DNA of 32,179 bases from an uncultured Clostridia bacterium (lineage in GTDB: Bacteria; Bacillota; Clostridia; Oscillospirales; Butyricicoccaceae): positions 1 to 32,179 of the forward strand of contig CAJUSB010000024.1 in assembly GCA_910589115.1 (NCBI GenBank), given 5' to 3'. The position numbers and the translations under genes are program-made. Positions 13,160 to 20,551 of the stretch are shown in pieces. The notes beneath the pieces were generated by a model that worked only from the letters and a program-made list of their open reading frames with translations, was not told the DNA's origin and ran no database searches. Position 1 is the stretch's first letter. Each line of letters starts with the position of its first letter.

Positions 13160-14236
13160 ATGAAACAAATCATATGCACTGTGCTGCTGGCGTTGTTCCT
13201 GATGGTTCCGGCAGGCGCGGTGAATGCGAAAAGCGCAGTTGTAATGGATGGCTTTACCGGAGCGGTTTACTTTGAGCGGAATGCGGATGAGCGTCTGCCG
13301 ATGGCCTCCACAACAAAGATTATGACAGCGCTGGTTGCAATCGAATCCGGCAATATTGAGCGTGAATATGAGGTAAAGCGCGAATACACGCTTGTAGAAG
13401 GGACCTCTATGTCCCTGCGTGAAGGTGAAACGCTGACCATCCATGACACGCTGTGGGGGCTGCTGATGCTTTCGGGCAATGATGCAGCCCTTGCGCTTGC
13501 AGGGGAGTGCGGCGGCAGCCAGAATTTCGTCGCGAAGATGAATGCAAAAGCCCGGGAACTAGGCCTGGAAAATACACATTTCGATAATCCGCACGGGCTG
13601 GACAGTGAGACCCACTACACGACAGCCCGTGAATTAGCGATTCTTGCCGCCTATGCCCTGCGAAATGAAACCTTCCGTGAAATCGTTTCCACCACAAGCC
13701 ACACGGCGGCAGGACGCAGCATGACCAACCATAACCGGCTGCTGCGCAGCTATGAAGGGGCCTGCGGAGTGAAAACCGGCTACACCCGGCGGGCAGGCCG
13801 CTGCCTGGTTTCAGCAGCGGAGCGGCACGGCAGGCGGCTGGTTGCCGTCACGCTGAATGACCCGGACGACTGGATTGACCATGCAGCAATGTTAGACCAA
13901 GGTTTCACAGCCTTTCATGAACGCACCCTGCAAACAGCAGGTGAACAAATCGGCGGCTGTGCGGTTTACGGCGGTACGCCCGAAGCCGTCCCGCTGCTCG
14001 CCGGGGAAACCCTGTCCGCCTGGCTGACCGACAGGGAACAGCCCCGGGCAGTCCTTTCCGGGCGGCGGTTCACCTATGCGCCGGTGTTCAGCAGCGCACG
14101 TTTTGGCGAGGTGGAGTACCGGCTGGGAGATCAGGTGCTGGCTTCCGGCAGCGTTGCTTATGGGGCGGATTCCGCCCGCAACAGTGAAAAGCTGAGCTTT
14201 TGGGAGCGTCTTCGGATGATGCTTTTCGGGCACTGA
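13160..14236 (+). CDS. D-alanyl-D-alanine carboxypeptidase (PBP5/DacF-type, S11)
   Basis: An exported serine peptidase that trims the terminal D-Ala of peptidoglycan pentapeptides. An N-terminal signal peptide (MKQIICTVLLALFLMVPAGA, cleavage probably after VNA) leads into the S11 domain. All active-site motifs are present: S50-T-T-K53 (SxxK), S105-G-N107 (SxN) and K205-T-G207 (KTG). A smaller C-terminal domain follows from about residue 255. The 358 residues are close to DacF/DacB length. The position between scpAB/ytfJ and an rluB-type gene resembles the B. subtilis scpAB-dacB-spmAB-rluB neighbourhood, which favours a spore-cortex or general cell-wall role. ATG 13160 follows GGCGGAGA. Confidence 0.94.
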   Translation: MKQIICTVLLALFLMVPAGAVNAKSAVVMDGFTGAVYFERNADERLPMASTTKIMTALVAIESGNIEREYEVKREYTLVEGTSMSLREGETLTIHDTLWGLLMLSGNDAALALAGECGGSQNFVAKMNAKARELGLENTHFDNPHGLDSETHYTTARELAILAAYALRNETFREIVSTTSHTAAGRSMTNHNRLLRSYEGACGVKTGYTRRAGRCLVSAAERHGRRLVAVTLNDPDDWIDHAAMLDQGFTAFHERTLQTAGEQIGGCAVYGGTPEAVPLLAGETLSAWLTDREQPRAVLSGRRFTYAPVFSSARFGEVEYRLGDQVLASGSVAYGADSARNSEKLSFWERLRMMLFGH

Positions 14237-14272
14237 GGAGGACGCTGCCAATCTCTGAGGAGTATATCAAAA

Positions 14273-14983
14273 ATGAAGGAACGAGTACAAAAGATTTTAG
14301 CACAGGCGGGGGTATGTTCCCGCCGCGCAGCCGAGGCTATGATGGAGGCCGGGCGTGTGACCGTCAACGGCCGAAAGGTACATCCGGGCGATCAGGCCGA
14401 CAGTGACCGCGACCTGATTTGTGTGGACGGCAAACGCATCGGCGGAAGCGAACAGAAAGTATATCTGATGCTGCATAAACCGCGCGGGTTTGTTTCGACG
14501 CTGTCTGATGAACGCGGCAGAAAAACCGTCCGCCAGCTCATCAAGGGCTGTGGTGCGCGGGTGTACCCGGTCGGACGTTTAGACGCCGATTCGGAGGGGC
14601 TTTTGCTGATGACCAATGACGGCGCACTGACCTATGCGCTGACCCATCCGCGCCATGCGGTCAGCAAACGGTATTATGTCCGTGTCAAAGGGGATTTGAA
14701 AAAAGTAGACCTGCTGCGCCAGCCGATGGAAATCGACGGGCGGCAGATTGCCCCGGCGGAGGTCAGTATTTTGGACGCTCCGGCAGAGGGTTACAGCCTG
14801 CTTGAATTTGTCATTCATGAGGGCCGCAACCGGCAGATCCGGAAAATGTGCGAGCAATGCGGTTTTGAAGTGAAACGCCTGAAGCGCATGAAAATCGGAG
14901 AGCTTGCAATCGACCCCGGCCTGAAGGTCGGCGGCTGGCGGCATCTCACCGAGGCAGAGGTTGACTATCTGAAAAGCCTGTAA
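14273..14983 (+). CDS. rluB: Pseudouridine synthase, RluB/RsuA family
   Basis: A 236-residue rRNA pseudouridine synthase. An S4 RNA-binding domain (about 1-60; RVQKILAQAGVCSRRAAEAMM) precedes the catalytic domain, with catalytic D104 in GRLDADSEGLLLMTNDG, then LTHPRHAVSKRYYVRVKG and the EGRNRQIRKMCEQCGF motif. RluB modifies U2605 of 23S rRNA in E. coli and RsuA modifies U516 of 16S rRNA; context next to scpAB favours the RluB-type gene seen in Bacillota. GAGGAG lies about 10 nt before ATG 14273. It is probably the last gene of the cluster that starts at 9478. Confidence 0.93.
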   Translation: MKERVQKILAQAGVCSRRAAEAMMEAGRVTVNGRKVHPGDQADSDRDLICVDGKRIGGSEQKVYLMLHKPRGFVSTLSDERGRKTVRQLIKGCGARVYPVGRLDADSEGLLLMTNDGALTYALTHPRHAVSKRYYVRVKGDLKKVDLLRQPMEIDGRQIAPAEVSILDAPAEGYSLLEFVIHEGRNRQIRKMCEQCGFEVKRLKRMKIGELAIDPGLKVGGWRHLTEAEVDYLKSL

Positions 14984-15017
14984 AAAAGAAAGAGCAGCAG
15001 CATATTGGTGCGCTGAA

Positions 15018-15056
15018 AAAGGCTCCCGCTGGAAGTGGTTTCCGGCGGGAGCCTTT
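15018..15056. terminator. Terminator between rluB and the aldo/keto reductase
   Basis: AAAGGCTCCCGC (15018-15029) pairs perfectly with GCGGGAGCCTTT (15045-15056), and further pairing continues inside. A runs on one side and T on the other suit termination in both directions between the convergent genes. Confidence 0.85.
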
Positions 15057-15068
15057 GTAAATGGTTCA

Positions 15069-16274
15069 TTAGGCCTGTTGATTTTGTTCGCGGTTTCTTT
15101 TGGCCTCTTCTTCGCGGATTTTGCAGATTTCGGCCCAGTTCGGCAGGGTCGGAACCGCCTCTGCAAGCGCGTGCAGCGCCGTTGGCACATCAATGCCCTG
15201 CGGACAGATTTGGCTGCACTTGCCGCAGGCGATGCAGGCGGAGGGCTGTTTCTCTGCTGGCAGCGCGTCAATTTTCATTCGGACGTAAAGGCCCGGCTGA
15301 TAACGGACTTCATTATAAGCCGCAATCAATGCAGGAATGTCAAGCCCCTTTGGACAGCCGTCGCAGCAATAGCGGCAGGCGGTACAGGGGACGGCATTTT
15401 TGAGCTGTTCCGCGACAGAGAAAAGTGTTTCCTGTTCCGCGGCGGACAAGGGCTTCTCTTCCTCGAAAATCGAGATATTTTCCTTCATCTGCTCCAGGTT
15501 GGACATGCCGCTAAGTATCATTTTGACATTGGGCAGCCCCTGCAAAAAGCGAAGGGCCCATCCGGCGCCGCTTTCCCCTGGACGGTGCTGGCGCAGACGT
15601 TCGGCCTCCTGCTCCGGCAGGGAGGCCAGCTTGCCGCCGCGAATCGGTTCCATTACCCATACCGGAATGCCGTGCGCCGTCAGCAGGTCATACTTTTCCT
15701 TTGCCTGTTGGAGCGTCCAGTCCAGGTAATTGAGCTGGATCTGACAGAATTCCATTTCCTTTCCGCAGTAATCCAGAAACTCGGAAATAAGCGCAGGGCC
15801 CCCATGGGTCGAAAAGCCAAGGTGGCGGATTCGTCCCAGGCGCTTCTGCTCTACAAAATAGTCTACAATTTTCCAGCGTTCATCGCGGTATACCTCAATG
15901 GAATTTTCATATACGTTATGCAGCAGGTAAAAATCGAAATATTCTACACCACATTTGTCCAGCTGTTCCTCGAAAATTGCTGCCGGGTCATAGGTGCTGC
16001 TGATCTGATGCCCCGGGTATTTATCGGCAAGGTAATAGCTTCCCCGTGGATAGCGTGCCAGTGCAGCGCCGATCACTTTTTCGGACAAACCGCTGTGATA
16101 TGGGTAGGCCGTATCAAAATAATTGATGCCGTGCGCCATCGCATAATCGACCATTGCGCTTACCTGCTCTGTATCAATCGCAGAGGCAGCCGTCTCACCC
16201 GGACGCAGCGGCAGACGCATGGTCCCGAATCCCAACCGGGATAACTCACATTCCTTGAAACTGTTTTTCAGCAT
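15069..16274 (-). CDS. Aldo/keto reductase with C-terminal 4Fe-4S motifs
   Basis: 401 residues. An aldo/keto reductase barrel (about 1-310) carries the full catalytic tetrad: D54 and Y58 (YFDTAYPYHSG), K85 (LADKYPG) and H119 (YLLHNVYENS). A ferredoxin-like C-terminal part follows with CTACRYCCDGCPKG and CIACGKCSQICPQG, two clusters of the CxxCxxCxxxCP kind. Such fused proteins (COG1453-like) are common in anaerobes; the substrate is unknown, and electron delivery through the clusters to or from NAD(P)H is inferred. AGGAGG precedes the ATG at 16274. It is a single gene with its own promoter, sharing the terminator at 15018-15056 with rluB. Confidence 0.94.
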   Translation of the reverse strand: MLKNSFKECELSRLGFGTMRLPLRPGETAASAIDTEQVSAMVDYAMAHGINYFDTAYPYHSGLSEKVIGAALARYPRGSYYLADKYPGHQISSTYDPAAIFEEQLDKCGVEYFDFYLLHNVYENSIEVYRDERWKIVDYFVEQKRLGRIRHLGFSTHGGPALISEFLDYCGKEMEFCQIQLNYLDWTLQQAKEKYDLLTAHGIPVWVMEPIRGGKLASLPEQEAERLRQHRPGESGAGWALRFLQGLPNVKMILSGMSNLEQMKENISIFEEEKPLSAAEQETLFSVAEQLKNAVPCTACRYCCDGCPKGLDIPALIAAYNEVRYQPGLYVRMKIDALPAEKQPSACIACGKCSQICPQGIDVPTALHALAEAVPTLPNWAEICKIREEEAKRNREQNQQA

Positions 16275-16374
16275 TTCTACCTCCTGCTGCCGGACTGTCT
16301 GAAACCGGCAGCTCTATTTGTAAATGTTTTTTGAACTGCCTTTTCCCCTGTGTGGCCGGTTCTTTATATGGTCT

Positions 16375-16403
16375 ATTATATGCCCTTTTTCGGCATTTAT
16401 CAA
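16375..16403 (-). promoter_or_regulatory. Predicted promoter of the aldo/keto reductase gene at 15069-16274
   Basis: On the minus strand TTGATA (16403-16398), a 17-bp spacer and a perfect TATAAT (16380-16375). The leader to the ATG at 16274 is about 95 nt. Confidence 0.75.
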
Positions 16404-16473
16404 TAGCAAAACCGTTTTTCTGCGTATTTTCTGCGAAACATCCGGCCTGGCCCGGCAGCGGATGAAAAAATAC

Positions 16474-16502
16474 TTGACAGCCGCAGGAAAACATTGTATA
16501 CT
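16474..16502 (+). promoter_or_regulatory. Consensus sigma-A promoter of the GntR/ABC operon
   Basis: A perfect TTGACA (16474-16479), a 17-bp spacer and TATACT (16497-16502). It is one of the strongest promoter matches in the window, consistent with a promoter kept silent by a repressor bound at the adjacent operator. Confidence 0.88.
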
Positions 16503-16503
16503 A

Positions 16504-16528
16504 ACTGTACTATAGAACATAATACACA
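16504..16528. promoter_or_regulatory. Candidate YtrA-type operator
   Basis: ACTGTA (16504-16509) and TACACA (16523-16528) are separated by 13 bp, with exact inner arms TGTA/TACA. This matches the layout of the B. subtilis YtrA site (AGTGTA, 13 bp, TACACT). An overlapping dyad GTACTAT/ATAATAC spans 16507-16525. It starts 2 bp after the -10 box, where a repressor would block transcription. Confidence 0.7.
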
Positions 16529-16550
16529 CCATACAGGGAGGAGGTCAGGG

Positions 16551-16919
16551 ATGCTGAATGTAGATTACCGTGACGCCCGTCCGATTTACGAACAGGTTGC
16601 ATCGGGGATTGAGGATTTGGTTGTACACGGTGTGTACAGCGCCGATGTGCAGCTGCCGAGTGTACGGCAGCTGGCGGCTGAGCTGTCCATCAATCCAAAC
16701 ACCATACAGCGTGCCTTTGCATTGCTGGAGTCAAAAGGAGTGATTTATTCTGTGAAAGGGCGCGGGAATTTTGTCTCGGCAGACGGCGCACTGGTCAGGG
16801 AGCGGCGGCTGGCGGAGATCAGTATGAAGCTCCGGTCGCTGGCAAAGGCGGCGCGGGCGCTTGGCGCAGATGATACGGCCATCGCGGGCTGGGTTTTGGG
16901 AAAGGAGGAAAATGAATGA
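16551..16919 (+). CDS. GntR-family transcriptional regulator, YtrA subfamily
   Basis: 122 residues. An N-terminal GntR winged helix (RPIYEQVASGIEDLVVHGVYSADVQLPSVRQLAAELSINPNTIQRAFALLESKGVIYSVKGRGNFV) is followed by a short helical tail of about 45 residues, the YtrA-type layout with no large effector domain. ATG 16551 has GGGAGGAGG 6 nt upstream. It overlaps the ABC ATPase gene by 4 nt (ATGA). Known YtrA proteins repress their own ABC operon and are induced by cell-wall-active compounds. Autorepression here is supported by the dyad at 16504-16528; the inducer is unknown. Confidence 0.93.
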   Translation: MLNVDYRDARPIYEQVASGIEDLVVHGVYSADVQLPSVRQLAAELSINPNTIQRAFALLESKGVIYSVKGRGNFVSADGALVRERRLAEISMKLRSLAKAARALGADDTAIAGWVLGKEENE

Positions 16920-17815
16920 TTATTGCGGAAGGGGTGAGCAAGCGGTTTGATGACGTGCTTGCGCTCGACCATGTGAGCGCCGGGATACAGGACCGCTCGG
17001 TATTTGGCCTGATCGGTACGAACGGCGCGGGCAAATCCACATTCCTGCGCCTGCTTTCGGGGATACTGGCGCCGGATGAGGGGCGATTGGAGATTGACGG
17101 AGAGGGCGTATTTGAAAACCTGGCGGTCAAGCAGCGGTGCTTTTACATATCGGATGAGCAGTATTTTTTTCCGGGATGTTCCCCGGCGGAGCTGCGGGAT
17201 TACTACCGGCAGTATTATCCGCGTTTTGATACGGCGCGCTGGGGACAGCTGATGCAGGCCTTCGGGCTGGACGCAGACCGGAAACTCAGAACCTTTTCAA
17301 AGGGTATGAAAAAACAGGTGTCGGTTATCTGCGGCCTGTGCACCGGTGCGGATTATCTGTTCTGCGACGAAACCTTTGACGGGCTGGACCCGGTGATGCG
17401 GCAGACGGTCAAGAGCCTGTTTGCAGCGGATGTTGCAGAACGCGGCCTTACGCCGGTCGTGGCTTCCCATAACCTGCGGGAGCTGGAGGATATCTGTGAC
17501 CATGTCGGGCTGCTGCATAAAGGCGGCATCCTGTTCTCGCGGGATTTGGATGAAATGCGGCTTGGAATCCATAAATTGCAGGTGATTTTCACCGGCGATG
17601 GTGCGGATACTGTCTTTTCCCGCATCAAGATACTGTCGCAGGAGCAGCGCGGATCACTGTATACGCTGGTGGTACGCGGCACGGCAGAGGATATCAAGCG
17701 GGAATTCCATGCCATTCAGCCGATGTTTTTTGAGATGCTCCCGCTGACGCTTGAAGAAATCTTTATCAGTGAAACGGAGGTGGCGGGCTATGATGTCAAG
17801 AAGCTCATTCTGTAA
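16916..17815 (+). CDS. ABC transporter ATP-binding protein
   Basis: The 299-residue ATPase subunit of an ABC-2 type system. Walker A is GTNGAGKST (residues 34-42), the signature is FSKGMKKQ (near residue 131), Walker B is DYLFCDETFDGLD with catalytic E152, and the switch His is H185 in VASHNLRELED. The signature is SKGMKKQ rather than LSGGQ, common in the YtrB-like branch. About 80 C-terminal residues form an accessory domain. The start overlaps the regulator stop, and its last 26 nt overlap the permease gene. Confidence 0.95.
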   Translation: MIIAEGVSKRFDDVLALDHVSAGIQDRSVFGLIGTNGAGKSTFLRLLSGILAPDEGRLEIDGEGVFENLAVKQRCFYISDEQYFFPGCSPAELRDYYRQYYPRFDTARWGQLMQAFGLDADRKLRTFSKGMKKQVSVICGLCTGADYLFCDETFDGLDPVMRQTVKSLFAADVAERGLTPVVASHNLRELEDICDHVGLLHKGGILFSRDLDEMRLGIHKLQVIFTGDGADTVFSRIKILSQEQRGSLYTLVVRGTAEDIKREFHAIQPMFFEMLPLTLEEIFISETEVAGYDVKKLIL

Positions 17816-19976
17816 ACTGGTGCTGGACGAGGCACGCCGGAATATTTGGGCGCTGGCGCTGTCTGCACTTGGCTTCCTGTTTGCAGGGCCGCTGTCGATT
17901 GTGATTTACTGGCAGGATTATCAGTCTGCCGCTGGCTGGGGTGAAAAAATCAGCACCGCAACAGCCGAGACAGAGCTGATAGAGGGATTGACCAAGTGGC
18001 TGGTCGTTCCGCTGTCCCGTGCGGGGCTGATCATCATGGCGCTGATATGCGGTATCGTAATGTTCCGCTTTTTGCATGACCGGCGGCAGATTGATTTTTA
18101 CCACGCGCTGCCCATCCGGCGGGAAGGCTTGTATGCAGTCAAGTTTACGGCAGGGCTGCTGCTGGTGCTTCCGGCGTATTTTGTCTCCCGGCTGCTTTCC
18201 GTTGCGGTCATAGCCGGCTTGGGATATTTGGGCGCAATCAATTGGGGAATGCTCCTGGCCGGCATCCTTGGGGATCTGTGTGCCTTTTTCACACTGTATG
18301 GCATTGTCATTTTGTGTGTCGTACTGTGTGGCAGCACTCTCGTTTCTGTTATGCTGTCATTGTGGGCGCTGTTTTCCCCGTATACCGTTGTCATGACGCA
18401 TGAGTTCTATGCCCAGAGCTTTTATCCGGCTTACAGTTATTCATCCGCAGCTAAAACCCTGTATTGTCCGGTGTTTGCATTTCTCGGGTTTGATTCGGAG
18501 CGTACAACGTTGGAGATTATCTTCTTTGCAGTGCATACGCTGTTGGGGCTGGCGGCATTGGTGCTGTCGTTCCTGCTGTTCCGCCGCCGGAAAGCGGAGC
18601 GAAGCGGACAGGCGATTGCATTTTATCCGCTGCGGCTGCCGCTCAAAATATACAGCTGCCTGGTGATGGGGCTTTTTACAGGCTGCATTCTGCGTGCCAT
18701 TGTTGGCAATGAGGTCGGCATTTTCTGGCTGTACCTGTTCACAGCCGTATTTACCGTGGCCTGCCACTGCGTGATGGAGGCTGTTTATGCCGGGGATGCT
18801 AGGGCATTTTTCCAGAAGCGCGGCACACTGCTTGCGCTGACAGCAGCATCGCTGCTGATGTGTTATGGCTTGAAAGCAGATGTTTTTGGTTATTCCCGGT
18901 GGGTGCCGCAGGAAAACAGCATCAAATGGACCGTGCTGGAGAGCCTGTCTGCGGAGGATGTAGCAGGTGGGCGTGCGATCAATCAGGAGCATTCTTACTA
19001 CTATTACTCATATGACAACAGGACGGAAATGGGTATGAGCGATCCCTCGGTTATCCAGGCAATGTGCCGTCTGGCAGAGATCGGGACCGATCACCTGGAT
19101 TTGCAGTCCTGGGGGGCACAGTCGAGGAAAGAACGCGACGAATGGAACGAACGGCGGCGGGAAGCCGGTTCCTGCTATACGATTCGTCTTGCATTCGGAA
19201 TGTCTGCCGCGCGGAGTGAGACTCGGGAGTATACGCTGCCGGTTACAGAAGAATCTACAGCACTTATAAACGAGGTCTTGTATTCGGAACAGTATCTGCG
19301 CAATAACCATGTGGTATTCTTGTACGAGAAGGGGCTTGAAGATGATGCTGACCGCGGACGGATGCCAATGATAACCGTTTCCGATCTTCTTGAGGAGGAG
19401 CCTCAAGCGCTGCACGATCAGGCACAGATCAAGGCCCTTTTGGATGCAGTCAGTGCCGATGTTCTGGATACCGCGCCTGAACAGGCTGCATCGGAGGGCC
19501 CGGTTCTGCGGCTTTATCTTGGGACGTATCAGGACGGCGATATCAGGCGGCGCGGAGATATGATGATGATTTATCCATCATACCACCGGACGCTTGCACT
19601 TATCCAGGAATACACGGGGCTTGTCCCGCAGCCGCTTCGTGCAGAGGATTTCTCATCCGTTATGATAGGGCTTCGCGGAGAGGCTTTCGACAGGATTGGC
19701 AAGGGGGAGCGGGTGAGTTCTGCTACTGGGGATTTTATCGAGGTCACAACGAAAGATCCGGAACAAATCTCCCGGCTGATAGCCGATCTGGTTTGTACAG
19801 ATACAGGAGAAGTCAGCGCGAATTTCGGAATGTGGATAAAGACTGATATTACGGTTCAGCTTCAATCTAAAAACGGTATGATTGGATATGCATTTGCATA
19901 TCCGGCTGACCGTGTGCCAGAGGATGTGATTAAAGAGTTGTTAGCAGAGGAGGGGCCGCAAGAGGCCGCTTCGTAA
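17790..19976 (+). CDS. ABC-2 type transporter permease with a large soluble C-terminal region
   Basis: A 728-residue membrane subunit partnered with the preceding ATPase. Residues 1 to about 365 hold some eight to ten hydrophobic segments (for example LIIMALICGIVMF, LYGIVILCVVLCGSTLVSVM, LLGLAALVLSFLLF). From about residue 380 the protein turns hydrophilic, with a charged domain of roughly 350 residues resembling the DUF6449-type tails of YtrA-linked permeases. I start at ATG 17790 or 17793, since GGAGG (17776-17780) lies 9 nt upstream; an in-frame ATG at 17751 lies deep in the ATPase gene. Substrate unknown; the regulator type suggests an envelope-stress or antimicrobial-peptide response. 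Confidence 0.88.
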   Translation: MMSRSSFCKLVLDEARRNIWALALSALGFLFAGPLSIVIYWQDYQSAAGWGEKISTATAETELIEGLTKWLVVPLSRAGLIIMALICGIVMFRFLHDRRQIDFYHALPIRREGLYAVKFTAGLLLVLPAYFVSRLLSVAVIAGLGYLGAINWGMLLAGILGDLCAFFTLYGIVILCVVLCGSTLVSVMLSLWALFSPYTVVMTHEFYAQSFYPAYSYSSAAKTLYCPVFAFLGFDSERTTLEIIFFAVHTLLGLAALVLSFLLFRRRKAERSGQAIAFYPLRLPLKIYSCLVMGLFTGCILRAIVGNEVGIFWLYLFTAVFTVACHCVMEAVYAGDARAFFQKRGTLLALTAASLLMCYGLKADVFGYSRWVPQENSIKWTVLESLSAEDVAGGRAINQEHSYYYYSYDNRTEMGMSDPSVIQAMCRLAEIGTDHLDLQSWGAQSRKERDEWNERRREAGSCYTIRLAFGMSAARSETREYTLPVTEESTALINEVLYSEQYLRNNHVVFLYEKGLEDDADRGRMPMITVSDLLEEEPQALHDQAQIKALLDAVSADVLDTAPEQAASEGPVLRLYLGTYQDGDIRRRGDMMMIYPSYHRTLALIQEYTGLVPQPLRAEDFSSVMIGLRGEAFDRIGKGERVSSATGDFIEVTTKDPEQISRLIADLVCTDTGEVSANFGMWIKTDITVQLQSKNGMIGYAFAYPADRVPEDVIKELLAEEGPQEAAS

Positions 19977-19984
19977 AAAAATCC

Positions 19985-20013
19985 TTGCATTCCGACGGCG
20001 GATGTGCTATAGT
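19985..20013 (+). promoter_or_regulatory. Predicted promoter of the pheST operon
   Basis: TTGCAT (19985-19990), a 17-bp spacer and TATAGT (20008-20013), beginning 9 nt after the permease stop. Transcription would start near 20020, at the beginning of the T-box leader. Confidence 0.75.
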
Positions 20014-20019
20014 ATCAGT

Positions 20020-20296
20020 AATATCGAAAAATGCAATGACCAGGAAAAGTAGCAGAGCCGCTCCCTTGTCCAGAGAACGGCGGTCACCGGCTGAAAGCCG
20101 CCCCAATGGAAGCCTCTGTGAAGTTCCCCTGTGAGCAGGGCTGCCGAACCCACCGATTCAACCGGTCAGTAAGCGGTCACGTTTCGCCTACGTTATCGGG
20201 TAAGAGAAGTGCGCAGCGTATTGCTGCGAATTTAGGTGGTACCACGGAAGTCTTTTTAATAGCCTTCGTCCTAAAACCTGGGACGGAGGCTTTTTC
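20020..20296 (+). ncRNA. T-box riboswitch (tRNA-Phe responsive)
   Basis: The conserved T-box core TAGGTGGTACCACGG lies at 20233-20247. The specifier-loop signature is visible: AGTA (20048-20051) on the 5' side and GAAG followed by TTC (20120-20126) on the 3' side, placing the Phe codon TTC (20124-20126) in the specifier position. The TGGT bulge (20237-20240) would pair with an ACCA-3' end, matching an A discriminator. The terminator stem is AGCCTTCGTCC (20261-20271) with GGACGGAGGCT (20281-20291), then TTTTTC. Uncharged tRNA-Phe would stabilise the antiterminator and permit expression of pheS and pheT. Identification is very secure; the Phe specifier is a strong reading. Confidence 0.95.
20261..20296 (+). 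terminator. T-box regulated terminator
   Basis: An 11-bp stem with one G-T wobble (20261-20271 with 20281-20291) and a T-run at 20291-20295. It is mutually exclusive with the antiterminator that uses the T-box sequence at 20233-20247. Confidence 0.92.
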
Positions 20297-20338
20297 TACC
20301 GTCCGGAATATATGGCTGTATCATCGGGTTGTGAAAGC

Positions 20339-20510
20339 CCCCGTCCCGCCCGCAGGCGAAATGAAGCTTTTACTCAATTTTTTCTCGAAAAAATTGCGGG
20401 AGTCCAGAGGGCAGAGCCCTTTGGTGCTCCCCGCATAGGGGCGCTCCCCGCGTAGGGGCGGGAGTCCAGAGGGCAGAGCCCTTTGGCGCTTCCTGCGGAG
20501 GGAAACCGCC
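20339..20510 (+). repeat. Dispersed multi-hairpin element, copy e (double core)
   Basis: Left hairpin CGCC-CGCA-GGCG (20347-20358); an AT-rich stem CAATTTTTT-CTCG-AAAAAATTG (20375-20396); first core CCAGAGGGC-AGA-GCCCTTTGG (20404-20424); two 17-bp units with CCCC-GCATA-GGGG and CCCC-GCGTA-GGGG (20427-20443, 20444-20460); second core (20466-20486). It sits between the T-box terminator and pheS, so it is part of every full-length pheST mRNA. The 575 bp from 19977 to 20551 contain the promoter, the T-box and this element. Confidence 0.93.
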
Positions 20511-20551
20511 GCTCCGATTTGATGTGCAGCGAAAAGGAGTGTATATCGCAA

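Noticed and set aside
15078..16244. Long open frame of 388 codons on the plus strand
   Set aside because: It is antisense to a clear aldo/keto reductase with catalytic residues and Fe-S motifs; its protein has no recognisable domain. GC-rich codon use opens the opposite frame.
20106..20438. Open frame across the T-box and repeat copy e
   Set aside because: It covers a well-defined T-box RNA and palindromic repeats, has no ribosome site, and its translation only mirrors the repeat.
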